64,000 nucleotides of DNA from the NCBI RefSeq assembly GCF_021044565.1, contig NZ_CP087997.1:620001-684000 (forward strand), written 5' to 3'. This document shows positions 15,619 through 23,028 of this stretch, one piece after another. The notes under the pieces are model-generated. The model did no database searches. It saw nothing but the letters and a program-made list of their open reading frames with translations, and was not told the DNA's origin. The stretch is from Subtercola endophyticus (GTDB lineage: Bacteria; Actinomycetota; Actinomycetes; Actinomycetales; Microbacteriaceae). The number at the start of each line of letters is the position of its first letter. Positions within the stretch are counted from its first letter, which is position 1. The position numbers and the translations under genes are program-made.

Positions 15619-16554
15619 TCACGAAAGGTCGAGGCTCGACACCGCGAACCGGTCGGTGAGAAAGCGGCCGTTGACAAGCAGGGCGTTCGCATCGTTCGAC
15701 ACCGCCGAGTCGCGCAACTTCGAAACCGCGTCGAGCAGTATGCCGAGCTGGGTGGTGAGTGCACTGTCGGGGGTCGAACCGTCGGCGAAGACGTGCGCTC
15801 GAGCCCAGTCCGCGGGCAGCGCCACGTAGGCTTGCAGAGTATCGGGCAGGTAGACGGTCGCGGCTCGGCGCACGACAGCGCCGGTTTCTGCGCTCGAGCC
15901 GACCCGCGGCACGGTGTCGAGCAGCAGGTCCACGATGCGAGCGACCTGAGCCTGGGCATCCGTCGGCAGACGACCGGCGAGGCGACCGGGCAGACTTCGC
16001 AGATCGGTTTCGAGGCTCGCTGCACGCACCGATAGATCGGTGGCCGAGTGGATGCCGAGGGTCTGCAGAGCACGGCTCGAGGCGGCGGCGTCACCGACCG
16101 CATCACCCGCGACGGCGGCGACGCGACCGGCGAAGGCGCTCAGCCATTCGCCGAGCGGCTGTGAGCGGCGCGCAATGACGACTCCGCCCGAGACCCGCTG
16201 CGTTTCGGCGACCCATTGAGCGCGTGCGGCGGGCCGCAGCGACATGATCTCTCCGTCTGAGGCGAGTCGTACTTCGGTGATCGTTCCGGGGCGCCCCGCG
16301 AGGCGGTCGCCCAGAGTTCTGTTGCGCTCGACGCTCAGCACACCGGCCGCGACGGGTTCGGTGAGGGCCCGGGTCGCGCCGTCGATGAGGGAGGTCAGGA
16401 ACGCCTGCGGATCGGCCCCCGCCGTAGCAACCGACGGGCCGGGCGTTGCCGCAGACGGCCTGACGGGTGGCAATGCGGGTGGCAATGCGGCCGGTACCGA
16501 TGCGGCCGGTGCCGATGCGGCCGACGGGGAGGGCGCGCTCGGATCGCTCACCAT
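15619..16554 (-). CDS. Uncharacterised protein with XpaC-like C-terminal region (paralogue B)
   Basis: This 311-residue protein has a Pro/Ala-rich, probably disordered N-terminal 50 residues followed by the same two-part fold as the product of 13483-14322 (TLGDRLAGRPGTITEV, GEWLSAFAGRVA, ATVYLPDTLQAY, LLVNGRFLTDRF). It converges tail-to-tail on telA, 16 bases away. ATG 16554 (or GTG 16551) overlaps the stop of the upstream YbjQ gene, so it is the last gene of a minus-strand operon. The much longer reading frame upstream (to 16965) is a shadow of the YbjQ gene. The two paralogues bracketing telA may be alternative or joint TelA partners (inference). Confidence 0.75.
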   Translation of the reverse strand: MVSDPSAPSPSAASAPAASVPAALPPALPPVRPSAATPGPSVATAGADPQAFLTSLIDGATRALTEPVAAGVLSVERNRTLGDRLAGRPGTITEVRLASDGEIMSLRPAARAQWVAETQRVSGGVVIARRSQPLGEWLSAFAGRVAAVAGDAVGDAAASSRALQTLGIHSATDLSVRAASLETDLRSLPGRLAGRLPTDAQAQVARIVDLLLDTVPRVGSSAETGAVVRRAATVYLPDTLQAYVALPADWARAHVFADGSTPDSALTTQLGILLDAVSKLRDSAVSNDANALLVNGRFLTDRFAVSSLDLS

Positions 16555-17372
16555 CGGCCGCCGTCGGTGAGCGGAAGCACGAGGCTGGGCGTCGCGATCA
16601 CGTGGTCGGGCCGCAGCGACCGAACGGCGCTGCCAATGGCGAAGAACTCCGTGGTGTGACCACCCCACCGGTGAGGCAGTGAAAGTAGCTGTACGCCCAC
16701 GATTCCCTCGGCATCCAGTGTCTCTGCTTCGGTCTGCATACGGCCCATGGCCAGCTCGCGCGCGTTGTAGAGCGCCTCGGTGAATTGGGTGATCTCGACG
16801 TTCGCGCCGATGTTGTTGAGCGAGGACATCATGCCCTGGTGGGCGATGTGATAGACGCAAGTGCCCATCACGAGGCCGAGGGGTGCGTAGCCCGACTGGA
16901 TGAGCGTCCAGAAGTCTTGACCCGACAGGTCGGAGGTGAAGGGCAGCCCCTTGTTGTTGCGCCAAGTACCGTTCTCCGGTGGCTTCTCGCCGATGACGGC
17001 TGTGCCGACGGCCACGAACTCCGCAAGATCGTTGCCGTACTCTTTGAACTCGATCTCGAGCCGTACTCCCACGATGCCGTCGGCGCCGAGGGCGTCGGCT
17101 TCGGCCTCCATGCGTGTCATCGCCAGCTCCCTGGCGTGGTACATCGCACTGCTCAGCTTGTCGAGCTCCATGTTCTTGCCCCAGCGGCGCGCCTGGATGC
17201 CGACGTGGTAGACGCTCGAGCCCAGAACGAGGCCCACGGGGTGAAAGCCCGCCTGTTTGACGAGCAGGAACTCGTTCACCGAGAGGTCAGAGGTGAAAAG
17301 GTTCTTCTTGCCGTCGGCCAGGCGCAGGCGGGCATCTTCGGGAAGTGTGATTCCAGAGAACGGGTCGGTCAT
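16548..17372 (-). CDS. Tandem YbjQ (UPF0145) domain protein 1
   Basis: This 274-residue protein has two YbjQ-like domains in tandem (about residues 20-125 and 135-245). Each runs from FTSDLS through G(F/Y).P(V/L)GLV.G..VYH and ARELAM.RM..EA to GVQ/GVRLE...EF.A.GTAV. YbjQ folds form pentameric barrels once called heavy-metal-binding; the function is unproven. ATG 17372 is chosen because the first domain starts just after it and an upstream extension to 17459 is unsupported. It lies 49 bases after the second tandem-YbjQ gene and overlaps the next gene, so all are co-transcribed. Confidence 0.85.
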   Translation of the reverse strand: MTDPFSGITLPEDARLRLADGKKNLFTSDLSVNEFLLVKQAGFHPVGLVLGSSVYHVGIQARRWGKNMELDKLSSAMYHARELAMTRMEAEADALGADGIVGVRLEIEFKEYGNDLAEFVAVGTAVIGEKPPENGTWRNNKGLPFTSDLSGQDFWTLIQSGYAPLGLVMGTCVYHIAHQGMMSSLNNIGANVEITQFTEALYNARELAMGRMQTEAETLDAEGIVGVQLLSLPHRWGGHTTEFFAIGSAVRSLRPDHVIATPSLVLPLTDGGRW

Positions 17373-17421
17373 CGAGAGGTCTTTCTTTCGGAGGTCGTTA
17401 CGCGGCTTCTTTTGCGCGTCA

Positions 17422-18360
17422 TCATGCGCCGGTGCGCCTTGCCGGTCGCGGGGGAGCATCGCGCAACGGCAGAATCGTCAAAGCGGTGGCGCCGCTCTGC
17501 CGCCGTCGGGCACCGGGAATCGACAGCAGGGTCGTGCCCACGACGATCGACTCCGCGTGCAGGTCACGGCCGTCTTGACCGCCGCAGACGGTCTCGAATT
17601 CTGACAGGCCCATGCTCGTGACGGCGAGCTCGGCGCTTCCGGAATGGGTGGCGCGGGCGGCGAGCCGCTCTCGTGACTCGTCGCGGGCGGCCTGAATCAG
17701 GTGCGTCATGCCCGAGACCTCGCCGTTGACCCAGCTCGATCTCTGCTGGCGCAGCTGCCAGTCTTCGTGCTTTGTCGACACCGATACCCCCAGCACGAGC
17801 TCGCGCGGTTGGTAACCCGACAGAATCGCCGCGGCGCAGTCTTCGCCGCTGAGGTTGGTGCTCCACACCTCACCCTGGGTGCGCGGAATGGGCGAGAGTG
17901 CCGGGTCGACCGACCGCACTGCCGTGCCGAGGGCGCTGAACTCCCACGAGCTGCCCTCGAGCTGTCGGCGAACGATGCGCACTCCGAGCACCCCGTGCGC
18001 GCCGAGCGACACGGCCTCGACCATCATGCGCTTGAGTGAGCCGTACCATGCCCGTTCGAAGGCGTTCACGTAGGGCGCGAAGCTCCCGTACTTGCCGCCG
18101 TCGCCCGACGTCGTGACGGGCGAAATGTTTCCCATGTTCGACATGCCGAACCCGCCGGTGTTCCACCACGAGCATCCGCCGCCCGTCCAGCCGAGGTTCA
18201 TCACGACGCAGCCGAACACCTCACCGACCGGCACGAGCCCCGCGCTCTGGATGCTCGCCGCAGCCGGCGCCGAGAGCAGAGACCCGGCGGTGTGACCTGC
18301 CTTCTGCCGCGCAATGCGGTCGTGTGCTGCCGGCGGGAGTCCGTCGATCCAATCGTTCAC
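17422..18360 (-). CDS. Tandem YbjQ-like domain protein 2
   Basis: This 312-residue protein has two diverged YbjQ-like domains. Domain 1 has SAGLVPVGEVFGCVVMNL..., a long Gly/Trp-rich insertion, then MMVEAVSLGAHGVLGVRIV and FSALGTAVRS. Domain 2 has TNLSGEDCAAAILSGYQPRELVLG and ends ESIVVGTTLLSI. The insertion in domain 1 is unusual for the family. GTG 18360 begins four bases after the stop of the SGNH gene, giving tight coupling. Together with 16548-17372 the operon encodes four YbjQ domains. Confidence 0.78.
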   Translation of the reverse strand: MNDWIDGLPPAAHDRIARQKAGHTAGSLLSAPAAASIQSAGLVPVGEVFGCVVMNLGWTGGGCSWWNTGGFGMSNMGNISPVTTSGDGGKYGSFAPYVNAFERAWYGSLKRMMVEAVSLGAHGVLGVRIVRRQLEGSSWEFSALGTAVRSVDPALSPIPRTQGEVWSTNLSGEDCAAAILSGYQPRELVLGVSVSTKHEDWQLRQQRSSWVNGEVSGMTHLIQAARDESRERLAARATHSGSAELAVTSMGLSEFETVCGGQDGRDLHAESIVVGTTLLSIPGARRRQSGATALTILPLRDAPPRPARRTGA

Positions 18361-18364
18361 GCGT

Positions 18365-19240
18365 TTATCCAACCACTCGCTGCTGAGTGATGTCGGCGTC
18401 GATCGCGGCTGCGAGGTGCACCAGACCCTGAGCGGTGGGATGCACGTCGTCACTCTGCATGAGATCGGGCTCGCCGGCCAGCGGTTGGCCGATATCGATG
18501 TAGGTCGCGCCGGTCGCCGCGGCAGCGTTCTGCAGGTCGTTGTCGATGTCGGTGAGCTGCGGGGGAGGAGCGGTGTCGCCCCAGAAGGCGCTCAGGGCGA
18601 CGATCTGCGCGTTCGGCAGCTGGGCGCGCAATGAGGCCATTGTCGCGAGGGTGGCCTGAGCCAGGGTGTCGGGGTCTTGGCCGAGATCGTTGCTGCTCGC
18701 CGAGATGATCACCACCGTGGCATCCATTTCGCCCGCCTCGACGACTTGCGACTCGAAGGTATTACCGTCGTTGCCGAGTTGCACGAAGCCGGTGCCGTCG
18801 ATCGAGAGGTTGGTGAGCTGCCAATCGTTCGCCTCACTCACGAGTACCGGCCACGCTTGATCGGCACCGACATTGTGGCCGTCCATGATCGAGTCGCCGA
18901 TCGCGGCGACGACCGGCCGTTGCGAGGCCTCGGCCGAGGCCGTGCCGGTGGGGGCGGGAGTGCCGAGCTGGGGCGTGAACGCAGTGCCGGGTGTGCTGGG
19001 CGCGGGCGCGGCGGCCGTGCTCGGCGCGCTGGGTGCGGCGGTGCTGGGTGTGGCGGTGCTGGGTGTGGCCGTACCGGGCGTGCTCGCGACGCTCGTGGCC
19101 GTTGTGGTGGTCGCGGTCGCCGCGGCGAACGGATACACGGGGCCGGCCTGCGCCGAAGCCCCGGCGTTGTCGGCCAGCGCGAGAACGGCGGCGATCACGA
19201 TCGCCGAACTGATACCCGCCGTTCTGCGACGCATGCGCAT
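18365..19240 (-). CDS. Secreted SGNH/GDSL hydrolase
   Basis: About 291 residues. The N-terminus MRMRRRTAGISSAIVIAAVL followed by ASAQA is a classical signal peptide. It is followed by a Thr/Ala/Pro-rich linker with TPSTA repeats (about residues 40-90). The catalytic domain has block I AAIGDSIMDG (Ser), block III SSNDL and block V DDVHPTAQG (Asp/His). An exported esterase or deacetylase acting on envelope or external polymers fits. ATG 19240 gives the best signal peptide; ATG 19285 is an alternative. It leads the minus-strand operon with the YbjQ and XpaC-like genes, placing an exported enzyme with a stress module. Confidence 0.87.
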   Translation of the reverse strand: MRMRRRTAGISSAIVIAAVLALADNAGASAQAGPVYPFAAATATTTTATSVASTPGTATPSTATPSTAAPSAPSTAAAPAPSTPGTAFTPQLGTPAPTGTASAEASQRPVVAAIGDSIMDGHNVGADQAWPVLVSEANDWQLTNLSIDGTGFVQLGNDGNTFESQVVEAGEMDATVVIISASSNDLGQDPDTLAQATLATMASLRAQLPNAQIVALSAFWGDTAPPPQLTDIDNDLQNAAAATGATYIDIGQPLAGEPDLMQSDDVHPTAQGLVHLAAAIDADITQQRVVG

Positions 19241-19375
19241 ACTCGATTCTACGTCGCCACCCCCGGTATGCACGGATGCTCTCATGACGCAACCCCGACG
19301 AGGTGCGAGGCTTTTCTGCAAGGCTGCTTTCGTCGCCATGCGCAAACGAATCTGTTGTGCACAGAAAGGCCGTTC

Positions 19376-20590
19376 ATGCCCCGTCAACCCACCGTTCTGA
19401 TCTCTGGCGCGAGCATCGCCGGGCCGGCCCTCGCCTACTGGCTGGGCCGATACGGATGGAGCTGCACGGTCGTCGAACGCGCACCCGAGCTTCGCCGCGG
19501 TGGGCAGAACATCGATGTTCGCGGCGCCGCCCGCGAGGTGCTGCGCCGAGCCGGGCTGGAAGAGACGGTGCGTGCCGCGAATACCGGCGAGGTGGGCACC
19601 CGCTTCCTCGGCGCAGGCGGGGCGATCGTGGCCGAGTTTCCGGTTCGGGCGGGTCAGACGGGCGGGGCGACGGCCGAACTGGAGATTCTGCGCGGTGACC
19701 TCGCCGAAATACTGGTCGAGGCGAGCGGCGAACAGACCGAGTTCGTCTACGGCGACCAGATCACGGCAATCGACGAGCACGAAGATCACGTCGAGGTGAG
19801 CTTCGAGCACGGCGATCGGCGTGAGTTCGACCTCGTCATCGCCGCCGACGGCATGCGCTCGAGTACTCGCGACCTGGTTTTCGGCGACGACGCGTCGATC
19901 CGGCCGCTCGGCATGGAGATGACGTACCTCACGGTAACGCGCACCGAATCCGATACCCCGTGGTGGAACTGGTACAACGAACCCGGCGGCCGCGCCGTGA
20001 CGTTGCGCCCCGACCGGCACGGAACCACCCGCGCCGTCTTGTCGTCGGTGGTCTACGGCCCACGGCGAGCGGATGCCCGGGGCGATCGCCGCTCGGCCGC
20101 CGAGCAGAAGGCGCTACTGCGCAGGCAGTTCGCGAACGTGGGCTGGCAGGCGCCGCGCATCCTCGATGCTCTCGACGACGCGAGCGACATCTACTTCGAG
20201 ACGATCGGGCAGGTGAAGGCGCAGACGTGGTCACGCGGCCGGGTGGTTCTCGCCGGAGACGCCGCGTGGTGCGCCTCCCCGGTGAGCGGCATGGGAACAA
20301 GCCTCTCGCTCGTCGGCGCCTACGTGCTGGCGGGGGAGCTGGCCGCGCATGTGCATCACAGAGACGCGTTCGCCGGTTACGAGCGCATCATGCGCCCGTA
20401 CGTCGAGCAGGCGCAGCAGCTTCCGCCCGGAGTGCCGCAGATCGCCAACCCGAGAACGCGGGCCGGCCTCGCGGCTCTGCACGTCGCGCTGCGGGCCGCA
20501 TCCACGCCCCTCGTCGGCAGACTCGGCGCGAAGTTCTTCACCCCGCCGGCCGACAAGATCGACCTGCCAGACTATTCGCACCTGGGTTGA
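19376..20590 (+). CDS. FAD-dependent monooxygenase, TetX/PhzS-like
   Basis: This 404-residue group A flavin hydroxylase begins with VLISGASIAGPALAYWLGRYG (FAD-binding, with Ser in place of the second Gly). It then has LEILRGDLAEIL, AADGMRSSTRD (DG motif) and VVLAGDAAWCASPVSGMGTS (GD motif). The family includes tetracycline- and polyketide-modifying hydroxylases. AAAGG sits seven bases before ATG 19376; the frame extending upstream is a shadow of the SGNH gene. It is followed by a SnoaL-like gene 28 bases later, a frequent pairing in polyketide chemistry, but no other biosynthetic genes are here. Confidence 0.88.
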   Translation: MPRQPTVLISGASIAGPALAYWLGRYGWSCTVVERAPELRRGGQNIDVRGAAREVLRRAGLEETVRAANTGEVGTRFLGAGGAIVAEFPVRAGQTGGATAELEILRGDLAEILVEASGEQTEFVYGDQITAIDEHEDHVEVSFEHGDRREFDLVIAADGMRSSTRDLVFGDDASIRPLGMEMTYLTVTRTESDTPWWNWYNEPGGRAVTLRPDRHGTTRAVLSSVVYGPRRADARGDRRSAAEQKALLRRQFANVGWQAPRILDALDDASDIYFETIGQVKAQTWSRGRVVLAGDAAWCASPVSGMGTSLSLVGAYVLAGELAAHVHHRDAFAGYERIMRPYVEQAQQLPPGVPQIANPRTRAGLAALHVALRAASTPLVGRLGAKFFTPPADKIDLPDYSHLG

Positions 20591-20618
20591 CGGCTCGGGG
20601 TCGACGAGGGAGGGCGCG

Positions 20619-21005
20619 GTGCCTACGGAAAATACGATCAAGGCGACGATCGAGCAGCACTGGCTCGCTTCGGAACGCGGTGATATCGTCGCCGAGCACG
20701 CGATGTACGCCGAGCAGGCTGTGCTCGACTACCCGCAATCGGGTGAGCGGTTTCGAGGGCGCGAGACCATCGCTGCTCAGCGCGGCGAGCATCCGGCCGA
20801 CCGTCATTTCACGGTGCTGCGCATCACGGGTGGCGGCGCCGTCTGGGTGAGTGAATGCGTCATCACCTACGACGGGGCGCCGACGTACTCGGTGTCGATC
20901 ATGGAGTTCGCGGGCGGGGAGGTGACGCACGAGACGCAGTACTTCGCCGACCCGTTCGACGCTCCGGAATCGCGGCGGGCGCTCTCCGAAGGCATGCCCG
21001 GATAA
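20619..21005 (+). CDS. SnoaL-like / NTF2-fold protein
   Basis: This 128-residue protein has an NTF2-like pattern: an N-terminal helix IKATIEQHWLASERGDIVAE, then YAEQAVLDYPQSGERFRGRETI, then beta strands and ETQYFADPFDAPESR. This matches the large uncharacterised SnoaL-like family of cyclases, isomerases and binding proteins. GAGGGAGGG precedes GTG 20619, which fixes the start. Co-directional with the upstream flavin monooxygenase and probably co-transcribed. Confidence 0.8.
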   Translation: MPTENTIKATIEQHWLASERGDIVAEHAMYAEQAVLDYPQSGERFRGRETIAAQRGEHPADRHFTVLRITGGGAVWVSECVITYDGAPTYSVSIMEFAGGEVTHETQYFADPFDAPESRRALSEGMPG

Positions 21006-21020
21006 CGAGCACGCCGCTGT

Positions 21021-21620
21021 TTATCGACGCGAAACGGACTGAGATTCGCTGATGCGCTGCGCGACGACGACCACTGCGATCACAGCGATTCCGAAGAGCG
21101 CGACTCGGCGCAGGAGGCCGTGCGAGGCGCGTTTGGGAGGCTTCTGATCGGCTTCGGTCGGTTGCAGGTCGCCTGTCAGCTCGCCGCCCGCCTTGGCCTC
21201 GGCCATGAACGCCAGGCGTTTCAGCGTCTCGACGTTGCGGATGAACAGGGCGACGTCGAGCGCGGTGCGAGGCAGAAGCGTGCCGGGCCCTTTGACCGCG
21301 TGCTCGACGATGGTCACCCGGCAGCCCTTCGTGTGCGGTTTCACCTCGACGACGACGCGCGCTTCGCCGAGGGGCCAGCCCTTCGGCTGCATCACGACGC
21401 GATGAGGCGGATCCCACTGCAGGGAGGTGGTCTCATCGTTGATCAGCACCGGCCAGACACCGAAGGAATGGTGCAGGTGCGAACCGACGTGCGGCCAGGT
21501 CTCGTCGACGTCTCGCATTCGTGAGGCGCCGACGACCCAGGTGGGAAAGAACCAGCCGTTCGCAATGACGGTGAACACGTCTTCTGGGGCGCACTTCATG
21601 GTGCGATGATTTGTAGCCAC
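21021..21620 (-). CDS. SRPBCC-family protein with a C-terminal membrane anchor
   Basis: About 199 residues. The first ~145 form a START/Bet v1-like (SRPBCC) ligand-binding fold: APEDVFTVIANGWFFPTWVVG, then WPHVGSHLHHSFGVWP, VVMQPKGWPLGEARV and TIVEHAVKGPG. A single hydrophobic helix (ALFGIAVIAVVVVAQRI) follows near the C-terminus with Arg on both sides. This tail-anchored layout would hold the lipid/hydrophobe-binding domain at the inner membrane face. GTG 21620 is the likely start; the ~1 kb upstream extension is antisense to the DMT gene. Confidence 0.78.
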   Translation of the reverse strand: MATNHRTMKCAPEDVFTVIANGWFFPTWVVGASRMRDVDETWPHVGSHLHHSFGVWPVLINDETTSLQWDPPHRVVMQPKGWPLGEARVVVEVKPHTKGCRVTIVEHAVKGPGTLLPRTALDVALFIRNVETLKRLAFMAEAKAGGELTGDLQPTEADQKPPKRASHGLLRRVALFGIAVIAVVVVAQRISESQSVSRR

Positions 21621-21758
21621 GACTTCACCGTACGCACGCGCCCCGGTCGGCGCATCGGGTTGCGCTGCTGCCGAATTTTGCGTAAGTGGGCGCGTGAAGG
21701 CCGAGCCTACAGCGAGGCGCGGTCGTGAGAGCATCCACAGGCGTGTGAGTATGGGTGT

Positions 21759-22712
21759 ATGCCTGTCGAGTTTGCCTCCCTCAGCCCCCTGCAGGCGCTG
21801 GGGATTCCGATCGCGCTGATCGGAGCCGTCTTTCTCGCACTCGGGGCAGAATTCCAGCATCGCGGCGTCAACAAGGTAGATGCCGCGACCACCGGCAACG
21901 CGAAGTCGGGCCTGAACGTCGCCCAGTTGTGGGCTCTCGTGAAGCGCCCCTCCTGGGTCATCGGCACGGTGATGATCACGCTGGCCATCATCTTTCAGCT
22001 CGTCAGCCTCTACCTCGCGCCCCTCACCGTGGTTCAGCCGCTGGGTGCGGTCGCGCTCGTCATCACGGCCATCGTGAATGCGCGAGTGAACAAGCGAAAA
22101 CTCGACCGCGCCACCATTCGGGCCGTGGCCTTCTGTGTCGGCGGAATCGCTCTGTTCGTGACGATCGCAGCACTCACCACCTCGACTCTGCCGATCAGCG
22201 AGTTGCAGCTGGTCGTGGTGCTCATCATTCTTGCGGTTGTGCTGGGTATCGTCACGACCGTCTTCCTGCTGTACCGCACCCGGGCCACGACGGTGTTCTA
22301 CATCGTCGGCGCCGGTATTCTGTTCGGTTTTGTGGCAACGCTGGCCAAAGTGGTGATCGAGCGGGTGCAGACCCTCTTCATCGGCGGGTTCCACATCGGG
22401 CCGAACGACTGGCTGACCATTCTCTGCTTTCTCGGCCTCATCGCTGCAGGCCTCGCCGGCACGTACTTCGTACAGACCGCGTATTCGACGGGGCCGCCTG
22501 ACCTCGTTGTCGCTGGGTTGACCGTCATCGACCCGATGGTCGGTGTGACCATCGGTATCGTCGTGCTCGGCGAGGCGAAGTCGGCGCCGTGGTGGGCGGC
22601 TGTGCTGTTTGTCATCGCAGGCGCTGCTGCTGTCTACGGAGTGTTCCAACTGGCGCGGCGCAACAGCGTTCTCGAAGCAGAACCCACGGAGCCGGCGCCG
22701 AGCGAGACCTAG
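21759..22712 (+). CDS. DMT-superfamily transporter (NIPA-like)
   Basis: This 317-residue protein has about nine to ten hydrophobic helices. It includes an EamA-like end (VVAGLTVIDPMVGVTIGIVVLGE) and an early LGAEFQHRGV segment as in NIPA-like magnesium/DMT carriers. In Actinobacteria such proteins are widely annotated only as DMT permeases and the substrate is unknown. It ends 24 bases before the serine-rich repeat protein gene. Confidence 0.82.
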   Translation: MPVEFASLSPLQALGIPIALIGAVFLALGAEFQHRGVNKVDAATTGNAKSGLNVAQLWALVKRPSWVIGTVMITLAIIFQLVSLYLAPLTVVQPLGAVALVITAIVNARVNKRKLDRATIRAVAFCVGGIALFVTIAALTTSTLPISELQLVVVLIILAVVLGIVTTVFLLYRTRATTVFYIVGAGILFGFVATLAKVVIERVQTLFIGGFHIGPNDWLTILCFLGLIAAGLAGTYFVQTAYSTGPPDLVVAGLTVIDPMVGVTIGIVVLGEAKSAPWWAAVLFVIAGAAAVYGVFQLARRNSVLEAEPTEPAPSET

Positions 22713-22722
22713 CGGGAAGGGG

Positions 22723-22728
22723 TACCCT
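22723..22728 (+). promoter_or_regulatory. -10 element, possible leaderless start
   Basis: TACCCT ends seven bases before ATG 22736. A weak AAGG is also present between them, so a leadered transcript is not excluded. Confidence 0.4.
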
Positions 22729-22735
22729 TCAAGGC

Positions 22736-23005
22736 ATGCCGAAGTCGAAGCTCTCCATTCGTTCGTCGAACTCCGTGCTCTCGATCGCCTCTCGCAATTC
22801 GATGCTCTCGATCGGTAGCGTCGGGTCGTTCGGATCGATCGGCAGCGTGGGCTCGTTCCTCTCGATCGGCGGCCTCGGAACCGCGCTTTCGGTGCTCTCC
22901 GTCGCCTCGTTCCTGAGCCTCGGGGCGGCCTTCAGCTCACGGTCGCGCTGGTCGGCCTTCGCTCACGCCTCGCGTCGCAGCTCTTTCACGTCGCACGACA
23001 GGTAA
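22736..23005 (+). CDS. Small Ser/Gly-rich short-period repeat protein
   Basis: This 89-residue protein consists largely of short repeats with Ser every two to three residues and alternating hydrophobics (LSIGS, VGSFGSIGS, VGSFLSIGG). It ends in a basic, Ser-rich tail (SRSRWSAFAHASRRSS). The period of five to six residues resembles a pentapeptide-like or beta-solenoid ladder rather than a membrane helix. I do not recognise a characterised family. Codon use (TCG/TCC Ser, GGC Gly) fits genuine high-G+C coding. It lies between the DMT and SulP genes on the same strand. Confidence 0.65.
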   Translation: MPKSKLSIRSSNSVLSIASRNSMLSIGSVGSFGSIGSVGSFLSIGGLGTALSVLSVASFLSLGAAFSSRSRWSAFAHASRRSSFTSHDR

Positions 23006-23028
23006 TCACGACGCGTACTACAGCGGAG

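Noticed and set aside
18365..20020. 551-codon minus-strand frame around the SGNH hydrolase
   Set aside because: The part beyond about 19285 is antisense to the TetX-like gene; the signal peptide marks the true start near 19240.
19376..21005. Part of a polyketide biosynthetic cluster
   Set aside because: Only a flavin monooxygenase and a SnoaL-like gene are present; no synthase, carrier protein or tailoring genes lie nearby.
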